64,000 nucleotides of DNA from Anopheles merus (taxonomy: Eukaryota > Arthropoda > Insecta > Diptera > Culicidae), in contig NC_054083.1 of assembly GCF_017562075.2 (NCBI RefSeq), forward strand, positions 38,919,255 to 38,983,254, given 5' to 3'. The translations under genes and the position numbers were made by a program. The notes under the pieces were generated by a model. It searched no databases and was not told where the DNA came from. It was given only the letters and a program-made list of their open reading frames with translations. This document shows positions 49,362 to 60,599 of the stretch, piece after piece (the first letter of the stretch is position 1; each line of letters opens with the position of its first letter).

Positions 49362-50570
49362 TTGGTAATGTAATTTAATAGCATCGTTTATCGAGTTGTT
49401 TGAAAATATTTTTAACCTTTTTTACAATATTCGAATCCTTCACGATTCTAGTCAGCGTTTTATATGGAGTTTGACAGTTGGAGGCTGACATCATGTAAAC
49501 ACTCCATACAAAGCCACCCAAAAAACTAGCCTGCGATTTTCAACCTAAATTATTCTAGCCTCAAAGCTAGAATTAGATTCGAGTACCTGCTCGAAAACAC
49601 GGTGTTGTTTACATTTTCGCCAAGGTGCATTAAAGAGATCAGGTGGTGGAATCTAGAATCAAAGTGTATGTAGACCCGGTGGTCTCATACCAAATTTGAA
49701 CGTCACTTTTTGACAGGATGGGTGAAAGATTTTGCTCAATCAAAGCTTGACGAATACACAAAACATTCTTAAAATCATCATTCAGAAGCAGAAGCGATAA
49801 AAATCAGCCTTCTAAATACATACACCTTGGGATAAGCCCACCTGTATATTATACCTACTTTGATAACTGCTCGAAAACTGCTATACAATGCTGCTACAGC
49901 TGATAGACTGCAAATTCAGCCTACGATCTAGAAACTATTCTAAATAGTTCTAAATATTACATGCATGACTAATAACTGTAGCACAAAAAAATATGAAGAA
50001 CGACACATTTTCATCATCATTTGAACGTAAACTTTGAAGCTCTCGAATAAAAACCTCCTAGTTGTAGCGAAAGCATCACATATACTCTTGTTACCCCAAT
50101 ATTTACACAAATTTCTATTATTTCAATTTTCAATTACATTAACACAGCTCGTTACGATTCGCTCAAATTGCTCAATAGTGACGGATATTTTACTTCACCT
50201 AAATCACTTCTAAATGGTTGGGTACAAAGTACGAAATACATGCAAAGCTATGACAAACCTACAAAAAACAAGAAACAATAATAACCCTTTTTGCATGGAC
50301 AATGTCTGGGTGAAAGACGAAACCTACCGTAAAGCGACCGTAACCGACCGAACCGTAAAGCGCTTGATTGAATAAGCGGAAAAGCCAAACAGATATTATA
50401 CTTTCAATTTGCCCTCCCCATCACCACCACCATCATCAGGGATAAGTAGAAAAACATGTCTGAGTGAATTTATGGCGTGTTTTAGCATTTTCCCCCGCCA
50501 CCCGAAATTCCAACCGGGAGGATATCAATCATTTAATCATTTCTCAGCGTTTTGTTTTCGGTTCCTTCAG

Positions 50571-50574
<4 letters not shown>
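49362..50574. other. non-coding AT-rich stretch
   Basis: No gene is seen. TATGGAGT and ACTCCATA near 49460 and 49500 form a small inverted repeat that might mark another short element, but no target duplication is clear. Confidence 0.45.

Positions 50575-50604
<30 letters not shown>
50575..50604. repeat. (TG)15 microsatellite
   Basis: Fifteen TG units lie about 65 bp upstream of the acceptor of the next exon. It is the longest dinucleotide run in the window. Confidence 0.93.
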
Positions 50605-50605
<1 letters not shown>

Positions 50606-50668
50606 ATATCCAATTTTGATACTTTTTTGACTGAACTTTCTCCTCTCTTTGCTCTCTTCACATTGCAG

Positions 50669-50746
50669 AACCGTTCCCTCGGCGGTGGCCCAGAACAAAT
50701 GCGCTGACCCTCGACCTCAAACCCTTGGCACGTCGGCAAAGCACAG
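50669..50746 (+). other. candidate 78-bp internal exon
   Basis: A strong 3' splice site precedes it: a pyrimidine tract CTCTCTTTGCTCTCTTCA then CATTGCAG, with CTGAAC as a possible branch site. A strong 5' splice site follows: CACAG then GTAAGC. The exon is 78 bp, a multiple of three. Two of the three frames are open (starting TVPSAVAQNKC or PFPRRWPRTNA) and neither is recognised. It could be coding or part of a 5' UTR. The host gene is unknown. Confidence 0.4.
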
Positions 50747-51479
50747 GTAAGCACAAACACACAGGCATAGAAACGTAAACGGTTCCTAAGAGGAACGATA
50801 GCACACGAAAAAAAAGCAGCCAACCACCTCCCTACGAAATTCGCGCACCAAACCGCATCATAACATCCCACCACAGGTTGCGCACGGACGGATCCGGGAA
50901 GGAAATAAATAAATAAAACTGCCGCCCGGTTCTTCGGGAGGCCGCAACCCTTAAAGGGGAGGCTTTCGCTCACCGAACGGGCGAAGACACGGGAGGAGAG
51001 ATATTGGGGTGTGTTGGCCTCGAGGCCACGAAAGGATAGAGTCAATAAAAAGTAGCACAATAAATCTTCGTTTTGCACGCGTTCGAGGTTGGCTGATTTT
51101 GTTTGGCGCTTTTTTTTGTATTCATTTCGTTGTTTCGTTGCTGTTCCCCCATTTTTCGTTTCGAAGGATTTGTACTTTTCTACTCCTCTGCGGGAGCGCG
51201 AAAACATGGTAAGAACCACCGTTATCTTCCAAACTGGCGGAGGGCTAAACGAACGCGCCGAATAGTGAGCCGGTGGCAGCCGCAGGTCTTGTCGAAGGCC
51301 TAGGTCCGCAACGTTTAATATCAATAACGAATAATGTTTTCTAAGGAACGGAGGTGCATGTTCAGCCCCCCCGCGTAGAAAAGGGACGAGACGCGGTGAG
51401 CAGGAAAAGGGGTGGAAACGGTGCAATAACATAAAATAAGCAAAGGCCAAACGATGCTGCCAGCTCCTCACCCGGGATT

Positions 51480-51492
51480 GGGGGGGGGGGGG
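51480..51492. repeat. poly-G tract
   Basis: Thirteen G, followed by T and six more G. The length may be unreliable in an assembly. Confidence 0.9.
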
Positions 51493-53598
51493 TGGGGGGA
51501 ACGGAACATCGCACAAAACATCCACCTGTTGAGCGAGCATACCCGCCAAAGGCGCACTCTCCAGTGCGTGCATTTGCATCACCTTTGCATCATCAGCCAG
51601 TCGGTTGATATTCGGTGCACTTGATCTTTCCAAGCAAACCTTCATATCGAGATGTTTAATGGATTTCACCGAAGGCTTACTGGCGATGCATTGGGGTTGC
51701 AGCAGCATGCACATGGCAGCGATGTTGTTTTTTTTTGCTTTTTCTTACGCACAATGAAGAGTGACAGTTGCACTCAGTCGGTTAAATGTGCCGCCATTGC
51801 TGTACGCGCGCGGCCCGAACACGTGTGGGAAAGACTGGTGGGGCTTTGCGTCCACCAGGGTCAGGAGGTTTTATTGAAACAAGATTGATGTACTCGAATC
51901 AAGATGCCAACCTTGTCTACAGCAATAAAACTTTTGCCAGAAATAGTTTAATTATGCCTGCGGGATTATTTATGACGAATTGTTTTATCTCGTGGTGCAA
52001 CCATTCGCTATTTTTTACTTAAGTTACTGATATTGGAAGTATTTTAATGAAGAAATGACAATCGATCATGAATCCATGGAGTTGATTGCATGAACACTGT
52101 TTCTAGTTATTTAAATAATTCCCAGCATGCAAACATACATAAAAAGGTAGTGTGTGTGTGAGGGAAAATGGCATTTAAATTGTCTGGTTTCGCTATATTC
52201 TATAAATTTAAGCAAATTTTAAAAAAATATAAAAGAAAGCCCCAAGTAACGATAATTACCACCGAAACAGTCGTAAAAAATTAGACAACTGACTATATGT
52301 GCCAGTAAATCATACAATACTTAATTTAAGTATTGTAAATATAATTTCTTGCATTGTAAAATAATCTCCGAAGCTTCCCTGCAGTCTTTCGCAGTCCATT
52401 TTATACCCTAACACCATACCTGTCCTGAGAACCGAGTAGATAATGTATTCTCTAGACTGGTTTTTCAGCTATTAACTAACTAAATGTCAAGAAAAATCAA
52501 CTAGTAATGACTTAACTAAAGGAATAAATCAATATCATGGATAGTTGTTATGTTAAGCTCATCAAGAGGAAGATTCGAAGCTACCAACAATTCTTTATTA
52601 TGTACATCTGTCGCCTTCTATTGTAGCTTTGGTACATTTTTAAATGTCTGGACGCATCTATAGCGATATTTTGTACCATGTATCGTAATATCACGCTTCA
52701 AAATATAGCGAAAAAATACTAGTTGGTTATTTTCAGCTCCAGTCCACTATACTCTGTTTCATTTGATATTATAATTAGCTTCATTGTGCTCTCTTAGCTT
52801 CATTCTAAGAGTCGTGTTATGTTTGCTAGCAGTACTGGAGCTATTATCGCAAGTCTAATTATATATCAAATACAAATGACGTACTTTTATCCTTCAATAC
52901 CCTAGCAACAATAGCAATAATAATATAACCCCCAACATGCCTTAAGATAGTAACATGATCTACAGCACGCTAGGAATGTGTATTATTGCAATCATTTTAT
53001 TTATAGTACACATCGCCAATAGTACAGCAATGGTCAAGAAAATAGACAAGCTTCTCAGAGTGAGTCAATGCAATCCCACAAGAGCCTGCTGGTGCGCTTA
53101 ATGAGTGAAGGGAGCTTAAAATCAACCGAACGTGAGGTTCCCCCGAGGGTCTCAATTTCGATCCCAAAACACCTCTCCCGCTACCCGCAGCCAGCAACCG
53201 ATCGTGCTGCCCATCCCAAAACCCCAGCGAAACGATTAAGAAAAATTGGGCTTTAAATTAATCGTAAAACCTAAAGCCACTCAGCCGCAGCACAGCGCTG
53301 AGAGCTGCGAGAAAGCCCCATATAAACAAAGCAACAACAACAAAAAGAAGCCCACCATCCAACAACAACAACAGCAGCGCAAACGGCAACTAGTTAACGA
53401 AATAAAACAATTAACAACAACACACCGTCTTCGGCCGGATCGTCCGTTTTCCGACCAGCAAGGGGTTTTCTTGGTGGGTTGTTTTATTTTTACATTTAAT
53501 ACCGCTGCACAAGACGCACTTTGGATGCGGGGTTTTTTTTTGCTCCCCTCGCTGCTCTTATAGTCACCCTTTCTCTCCTTCTGTGTTGTCGCACTCCT

Positions 53599-53617
53599 CC
53601 CCCCCCCCCCCCCCCCC
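53599..53617. repeat. poly-C tract
   Basis: Nineteen consecutive C. It creates a spurious polyproline or polyglycine frame on either strand. Confidence 0.9.
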
Positions 53618-55082
53618 ATCAAGTACGAATTTGATCGTGTCGATGGGTTTGGTACACACACGCGGCACCAGTACCGTTGCTGCCCTTTTTCGCGATCGTA
53701 CGCGGTTTATTTATGTCGAGTGTATTGCGTGGTTGTTTTGTTTTTGGTTTGGCGGTTTAAACAACGCGTCTTTTCTTTGTTTTTCCCTTTTCGCTAGGGT
53801 TTGCTGCAGTGCCTTCAGCTTCTTTTCTACATTCGCGTGCACTTTTTTGGCATTATCTGTGACTTTTCCTGTTTATTTTTATTGTCTCCGTGTGCGCGCG
53901 CGTTGCGCGTATTTGTTGCCATCTCCCCGCATTAAAGCCTACACTACACCCGTTTTCGAGAATCGAAACAAGCTCCGGCATTTTAGATCGTGTGAAACTG
54001 CCAAATTCGCAATTAATGTTAAGCGCCGCTGGGAGCGGAAGGGAGTGAGAAACGGGTTTGGGCGACAGTTGGAGAGCAGTTATTGCGCGTGTGTAAGGGA
54101 AACTCAACGCCCTAAGGAGGGAGCCTACACCCGCCCTGAATTGCTTCATTTCGATGCTGCAAATGTCAACGAACTGGATTGATTGTTTCCAAATTGAGAC
54201 ATTCAGCAGGATGGATGGGAAATTTCTAGCTCCCTTGTAAAGGAGAGCAAGTCTAAAATGGCTCAAAACGTGACTGCCATTTTGTATATTAAAAATAAAA
54301 TGATCATTTTATTTGCAAAGTTTCACATCCTTGCAACACTGTTGCCCAACACACGCTTGCATCATTCACTTGGTAATTTTACAAGTACAATTTTAAAGCA
54401 TGAGCTCACCTGATCGTCACATTCCATATCACAGCCACCTCAAACCAGTGGGTAACGTAATTTGGCTAGCACTGAACTAGTGAACCGTCCTCCTTACTAG
54501 CCGGTTAGTATGTAAATTTAGAAAACTCGTCCCCGCCATGGAATGTCAGCTGGGAGAATATTTATTACAACGTTTGTCAGCGCAATGAGCTCAGCTTTTG
54601 GTCTGCCCGCCCTCCCGTGCTCAGCTCATGTTGCAGTTTACGAGCTCGTACGCGTTTCGGACACGACATACTGGATCTGTTCAGGCACGTGTTTGGATGC
54701 GTGCTATTTTTTTCATAAAGAAGGCACACACACACGATATGGGTGAATCTTTATTTTTGCAAATGGTGCGACTAAAGATTAAATTGTAATCAAGTGGTGT
54801 TAATAAAGCGCCGCTGATGGATTTCAATGGCACGGAGGTGATGTAAGTGCAGCGCTGAAGGATGTCAATACGAATGAAAAGTAATGACTTGCGACACTTC
54901 TACGCCAATTGAACATACTCCTATCAAACGAATGAGTAATTATGAAGTGACAATTGAAAGCATTTATACAATGACTACAATGACGGCGATGTGGTTAGTT
55001 TGTGAAGCTGTTGTCAAGTGTGAGTTACGGCGCAGATGTATCGGATTTATCTAAGATAGTGATGGGTAAGATAGGGAAAAAT

Positions 55083-55650
55083 CTGGAATAGACTCCGATA
55101 CAAATCCGGAAAGTTTCAGAACCGACTCTGATCTGCCCATCTTTATCCGGAGTCGTTTGGAATTGTCTGAAGCCGTCCAAAATCGTCCGGAGTTGGAGTC
55201 ATCTGGAGTCATCCGAAGACTTCCGAAGTCGTCCCGAGTCGCCTGGAGTCATCCGGAATTGTTCGGAGTCTTCCGAAGTAGTCCGGAGTCGTCTGAAGTT
55301 GTTCGTTTTTTTCTGGAGTTATCAGAAGTCGTCAGAAGTCCGGAGTCGCCCGGAGTCGTCCAAAGTCGTCCAGCGTCGTCTAGAGTCGTCCGGAGTCATC
55401 CAGAGTCGTCTAGAGTCGCCGGAGTCGTCCGGAGTCGTCTAGAGTCGTCTGGAGTCGCCCAGAGTCGCCCAGTGTCTCACAGAGTCGTCCAGAGTTGTCC
55501 CGAGTCATCCAGTGTTGTCCGGAGATGTCCGGAGATGTCCGGCGACGTCCGGAATTGTACACGTCTGAAATCGTCTGGAATCGACCAGAGCCGTCCAAAT
55601 TCTTCCGGAGTCGGCCAGAGTCGCCCGAGGTCAGAGCCGGCCGGGGGATC
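55083..55650 (+). repeat. GGAGTCGTC-type 9-bp minisatellite, second copy
   Basis: About 500 bp of degenerate 9-bp units (GGAGTCGTC, GAAGTCGTC, AGAGTCGTC and similar) run in one orientation. The leader GATGGGTAAGATAGGGAAAA just before it resembles GATATGAGTAAAGTTGGCAA before the copy at 181-775, so both belong to one dispersed family rather than arising independently. The inverted second arm seen at 460-700 is missing here. Open frames across it are artefacts of the period. Confidence 0.85.
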
Positions 55651-58600
55651 GGCATTACCCTGCACCTTTTCCCATTGGCATTTAAATAGATTTTAGTTTT
55701 AAGTTTTTTTTTTTCAAAACACCTTCGGTGAAGTAGCAATGGAAAAAAAAACCTGAAAACCAATGAGCATTTGCTTCCCTACACAGGAGTAATCGATCGA
55801 CATACTAAGTATAAGCAATGTTTGGATTTTTGCAGGCAAAACTGTGTATGATTTTGCAAAAACAACTGACATTTCGTCAAAACATGGAATCTAAAAGATG
55901 CAATACAAAAACACAATATTTTTTAGTCGTTGTGATATAAAAATGTGATTTTTTTTTATCATCAATTCAAACAAACTGTCAAAATCACTGATTATGACGA
56001 CACTTTTTGCAATGTTATTCTACATCCCTACTATTTCGTCATTGCCCTTGTAGCCTAGCGCTAGTTTGCAACGATTGAGCAAACGGCATCACTCGGCAAC
56101 GAAGCCGACGACCGGGAAACTGTTCTCGCGTAAATACTTCCCACTTGCTCAAGCGCCACCTTAGTTTACCCGTCGCCTTAATTCCCCACCCATTCCCGCT
56201 GGTTGGCGCTTACGCGAAGGGCAGAATAGTTTCCCTTCCCTGTCCCAAAAAAAACCACCGAAATTTCTCACCAGCTCGGCCCGTGCAATGCACCTGAACC
56301 TTCGCCTTTAAATTCCTCACGCACAGAAGGGCACATTGGCGACCGTATGGCTGCGAGACGAGCTGTGAGACTGTTCTGCCGCCGCTCCGTGCGCGTCGTA
56401 GTTGATTTGTCTCTTGAATCGCACCGAAAAACAAAACCCCTGGCCGGTTTTATCGCAACCCAAAGTGCGGGTTTGTTTCCTATTTTGCGCGAGCATTGCA
56501 TTGTGTGTGCGCACATCACCACAGTGAGGGATGCAACACAAACACCTCACGATGCGCACGAGTTTCATTCCGTTCTGCTGCATTCCTTTTTCATTTGGGT
56601 GCGTCCGTAGAAATAGAACATGCGCTCGCAATGCACTTCTGTTTGAGTGGAGGAAATGTGCGAAGAAGAAAACACAAAAAAAACACTCACAAGTGTCGAC
56701 GTCCTAATGCAAACGTCAGCAGGATGTGTTTTTTGTCGGTGGCACCTGGACACATTGTACTGTGTTGAGCACTGCTGGTGTTCTGCTGTGTATGCTTTTT
56801 TGTTGTTTATTCCCTTTTAATCAGCATTTATTCATCATGTGGAGGTTCAGCTCTGTTTAACTAATAAAAAAAACCTGAAAAAGATAGCATAAACCTCATA
56901 TATCAGTCGCTGCAATGAAATTAACCGTACAACGAACATGAAACACGATCCACCACACTTGACATTCTTCCACTCCAGCTCCATACAGCCCTTTTCAAAA
57001 GTACCTTCACTACAAACGTAATTAAAAAAAGAAGTTTACGCGTGTACAAAACCGTAAAAAATGCACACACTTTTGAAAAGCAAATACACTACCACCCGTG
57101 CCGGGAGGACATGCCCTTGATTCGCAAAACTCGACCCACCCGCTGAGTCTGCACATTTATGCTGCGGCATGCACTTTTACCAGGTGGTGGTCGACGACGA
57201 CAGCGCATGATGTTGATGAATACGTGTGTTGACCACATGAAATGATCCTCCCCGTGCAGCCCCCATTCCCCTTCACGCTTTACTTCACTTTCAATGAAAT
57301 TTCGAGCATTGAATGCATCCGACCCGAGTTTCCATTGCTCGCTGCTGTTTGCGGCATTCAAGGAGCACCGGGAGAAAGTATGTCCCGCACACCGACAATC
57401 ATGTTCACACACTTGCTGCAGCTGCTGGTGGGAAATGTTCGCGCTCGGTTCACTGTGAGCGGCACTGTTTTGTGCCGGAACGAACGAAAGAATGCAAATG
57501 AGAATAAATAGGTGCATTTTGGTGCGGTGCAGCGTACTCCGCCGCAGCGATTGCACCGAATCTTGACACTTGATTCGGTCCGTCCGTCCCTTGAGCACGG
57601 ATTCTGCCGAGGTCCTCTAGCGCTACAGTGTGCTGTCACGGGTGTGGGCCAACAGGCAGCAAAAATGCAACGAATTCTACATGTCCGGCTGTCGGTGGTA
57701 CCGATCGAAATAACGCACAAAAGAGCACACCTTCCGAGGGAGAGCGCGCGCAGGAGAGTTTTGTTTGCAAATTTTCAGCCACAACGAAATGCGAACGCAT
57801 ATGTGCAACACCGCACGTTGCTCCCGTTCCGTTGCGACTTTCTTTCAACCTCAACACGTTGAATGGGCCCCGGCGAACGGAGACGATTCGACCGCAAGCT
57901 GGCGGTGACATGGCATCGACTTTTTGCGGTTTGTGGCCGGCTGGCTGCAGACACATTCCTTATCGTGTTCGTAAAACGTGTGCCCGCAGGCAACTGTCAA
58001 CAGTATTTCAAACTCAGTTGATATGGTGAGCAGATTATTAACAGGTACTGTGGAAGTGCCTAGCACTGTAGATGCATAAACACACATACACACAGTCGCA
58101 CGCCGTCTTTCCTCTGACAGGGATGAGTAATAATGAAGTGCTACACGCATCAAAAGCATGCGGTTTTGCAATTGTCAACTCTGTGGTTCATTGTTGAGAG
58201 AAGGCTCTTGTTTGCAAGTTTGTAAATGAGTGTGGTTTTTTGGGAAAAACTTCACAAGAGACACAGTGCATTGCTGGATTGCATTTTTAGAGCATTTCAA
58301 AACCACCACAAATAAACCGAAATGAACTTTTCATTGTTTGTTGTTTCATGTTTGCTTCTACAATGGATCGAACGAAGTCACACACTGATTTGAATTTCGA
58401 GGTGGGTTATATCTTTCAAATCGTACTCCAATGAAATCCTTTGCACACCATTCAGGCAACCAATATTGCGATCAAAAAGTGGTATTTTGATCGAGTCCTT
58501 TGCAGAGACTGGACTCGAATTACCAGGGTTTTTACTTAGAAGAGACATGCTCGATACATTTTAGCTTGTTTGCCTATAATCTATCACATTGATCAATTCT

Positions 58601-59757
58601 ACTGCTTTACAAGGATTGGAAGATAAGTTTTGGCTCAAATTAGCTAATATTTGTACCATTAGTACATTTAAAAACTTTTAAAATTAAGAATTGTGCTATT
58701 TTTAATGTTAAACTAAATCCTGAACCTTGCTTAACAATTAGTTCAATGTCTAAAACTACCAAATGGCATCAACATTACAGAATGGTATTTTTGTTGATAA
58801 TCACGATATTTGTCGAACGCGGATATTCGAGTTACGCCGCTGTCATATTATTTAAATTATATTTGGCTGATAGATCACGTCCGGCTATTCATTCTACAAG
58901 ACATTGGATTAACTCAAACAGGGATTTAGACATAACAAATACTGTTTAAAAAGCTTTAAATTCGAAAAGCGAGAGCGTTATAATATGGCAAAGAGAACTG
59001 CACTGTTTTACGAACAAGTTTTCACTTTTGACAGCATTCCTCAATAGTTCTAAAGATGTTTTTAAATAACTATCTAATAATTGCGAAAGCTACGCTGATT
59101 AAAAACATCTCGAGAGCGTTGAATAATTCTTTTAACATTGGAAACTGTCTCGGAAAACAGTGTATGTTTTGTAACCAATGTCAATAGATGAAAAATACTT
59201 TAGTACATAAAGTCAGCATAAATCCTTATATTGAAAAATTAAAACATTCCTCTTTTCTCAGTTCCTCCTCAGCTCGTTCCTGACTCTTAATACGTATTGT
59301 CATGTATGTGATATTTATCTTTGAACAAGATTCTCAGATGAAATCGTCCGTGCACTGATGTAGAATGGTTTAATACATCACATGGACGAAAGCGAAAAAA
59401 ACGAATCTCAAAAAATCAAAGAATCCCAAGGTACGAAAAGCAGCAACAGAAAATCTATCAGAAAATCGATTAAATTTAAATTGATATCCGTCAATCAAAT
59501 GTGTAATAGGATAACCCACACTTAACTACAAAACTGTTGAGGTACAATCAAAAGCATGCCTCATTTTTTTTAAATAATAAAACAATCAAATGATAATAAA
59601 AGAGCAATACCAACATACCTGAGGGTTTGCGCTTTGATCGTGTGAAACTAATTTCCTGCTCTTTTCGGATATACACATTATTATCCACCTCTTCGTAGCT
59701 ATCGCACAAAGAGGCGTTTTTTCGGTTTCTTCATCCGCTTTACAATTCGAGATCCGT
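55651..59757. other. mostly non-coding stretch
   Basis: Apart from the tentative ORF at 57089-57517 I see no gene. The part from about 58200 to 59700 is AT-rich and lies downstream of the minus-strand Tat-SF1 gene. Confidence 0.5.
57089..57517 (-). CDS. tentative small secreted-protein-like ORF (142 aa)
   Basis: I do not recognise this protein. ATG at 57517 has A at -3 (ACCAAAATG). It opens a frame whose first 20 residues, MHLFILICILSFVPAQNSAA, look like a signal peptide with a cleavage site near the Ala pair. The next part has a C-x3-C-x-C cluster (CEHDCRC). The C-terminal half is Arg-rich and not protein-like, so if real the coding part may end at an intron donor such as GTGTGCG after CEHDCR. 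A chance ORF is quite possible in this context. Confidence 0.2.
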   Translation of the reverse strand: MHLFILICILSFVPAQNSAAHSEPSANISHQQLQQVCEHDCRCAGHTFSRCSLNAANSSEQWKLGSDAFNARNFIESEVKREGEWGLHGEDHFMWSTHVFINIMRCRRRPPPGKSACRSINVQTQRVGRVLRIKGMSSRHGW

Positions 59758-59763
59758 TTTATT
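59758..59763 (-). other. candidate poly(A) signal of Tat-SF1 gene
   Basis: AATAAA on the minus strand lies about 80 bp after the stop codon at 59844-59846. Confidence 0.5.
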
Positions 59764-59843
59764 TTCTCGAAATCCGAGTTGGGTCGACGAATTCAACGTT
59801 CTCTAAATCAATTACAATCGATCGCCACATCTAAACTGGATGG

Positions 59844-60177
59844 CTAATCCTCTGGTTCCTCCTCCTCGTCAGCCTCTCCTTCCTTCTGCTTCACATCTTC
59901 ATCCTCTTCACTTTCATCATCGTCCTTCTCGGCTTCCTTCTCTGTATCGGCAACTTTCACGCCCGGAAGTTGCTCTTCCTGGTCGTCGCAGGACTTCATT
60001 TCCGGTGTTTCTGATTCTGTGCCACCCGCTGGGACAGTTTCGGTGGTTCCTTCTCCACTGGAAGGCGGCGAAGTGTCGCCTGTGTCCTTCCCCTTCTCGG
60101 CAGCAGATTCCTCCGTTTCGAGGTACTGTTCCCAGTTGCCACGCCGCTTGTCAATGTCGGCATCAGTTTCGGCAATT
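59844..60177 (-). CDS. HTATSF1: Tat-SF1 last coding exon: post-UHM segment and acidic tail
   Basis: The exon starts after the acceptor CCACCGACAG; its first base completes an Arg codon split by the 98-bp intron 60178-60275. It encodes 110 residues and ends in TAG at 59844-59846. The first part, IAETDADIDKRRGNWEQYL, corresponds to the segment just after the U2AF-homology motif in Tat-SF1 proteins. The rest is a Glu/Asp/Ser-rich tail (EEDED, EADEEEEPED). A long acidic C-terminus is typical of Tat-SF1; here it is shorter than in vertebrates. The tail is likely disordered. The exon order and phase fit the two upstream exons. Confidence 0.88.
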
Positions 60178-60275
60178 CTGTCGGTGGACGTAAAAAAAAA
60201 AGCACAAACGTTAGAGAAAAGGCGAAAAGTCCACAATAGCGGGGAAAGAATTTCACTCGCCCGAACGTGACTTAC

Positions 60276-60599
60276 CGGTACTTTGTCCGCCCGTCCCAGA
60301 TCGCTGCCGTCAGCTTTCGCTGCCCGAAGAAGCGCCCATTCATCATCTGCACCACCAGGTCCGCTTCCTCCGGGTCGCCCATCGTCACCTGGGCCACCCC
60401 TTCCGGGTGCCGGTCGTACAGCAGCACGCGGCGCACGGTGCCACACTTGCCGCACTCCTCGCGCAGATCGTTCTGGTACTCGAGCAGCAGATGGACCTCG
60501 CGATCGAACAGCTCCGGCTCGAACAGGTTCTTGATGATGACGATACGCTCGTGCTTCGACCGCTCGCCGCGCATCTTTTCCGGGCGCCAGTCAAACAGC
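60276..60599 (-). CDS. HTATSF1: Tat-SF1 exon encoding the U2AF-homology motif (UHM)
   Basis: The exon runs from the acceptor TCTGACAG at 60600 to the donor GTAAGT at 60275-60270. It begins LFDWRPEKMRG and continues with RIVIIKNLF, an acidic helix (LREECGKCG), YDRHPEGVAQV, DPEEADLVVQMMNGRFFGQR and TAAIWDGRTKY. This is the RRM-like UHM of Tat-SF1; the R-x-F motif (GRFFGQR) and acidic helix are the parts known to bind the Trp of U2AF ligand motifs such as those in SF3B1. The protein acts in the nucleus with the U2 snRNP and in transcription elongation. The Drosophila orthologue is barricade. The motif is complete and the phase matches both neighbours. Confidence 0.93.

Larger units (their letters stand above)
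50747..55082. other. non-coding stretch with homopolymer tracts
   Basis: No recognised gene. It includes a 13-G run (51480-51492), a 19-C run (53599-53617), CAA-rich sequence near 53325-53430 that resembles a fly or mosquito 5' UTR, and an AT-rich part at about 52020-53000. The 393-residue minus-strand open frame over 50533-51714 is judged spurious. Confidence 0.5.

Noticed and set aside
50533..51714. 393-residue minus-strand open frame
   Set aside because: It is the longest frame outside the retrotransposon and pol-like genes, but it runs through the TG microsatellite (HTHTHT), the poly-G tract, and is antisense to a well-defined exon. No domain is recognised.
53583..54182. 199-residue plus-strand open frame
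   Set aside because: It begins in the poly-C tract, is rich in Phe/Cys from T-rich DNA, and has no family resemblance.
55157..55696. 179-residue plus-strand frame of ESSGVVRS-type repeats
   Set aside because: Same artefact in the second minisatellite copy.
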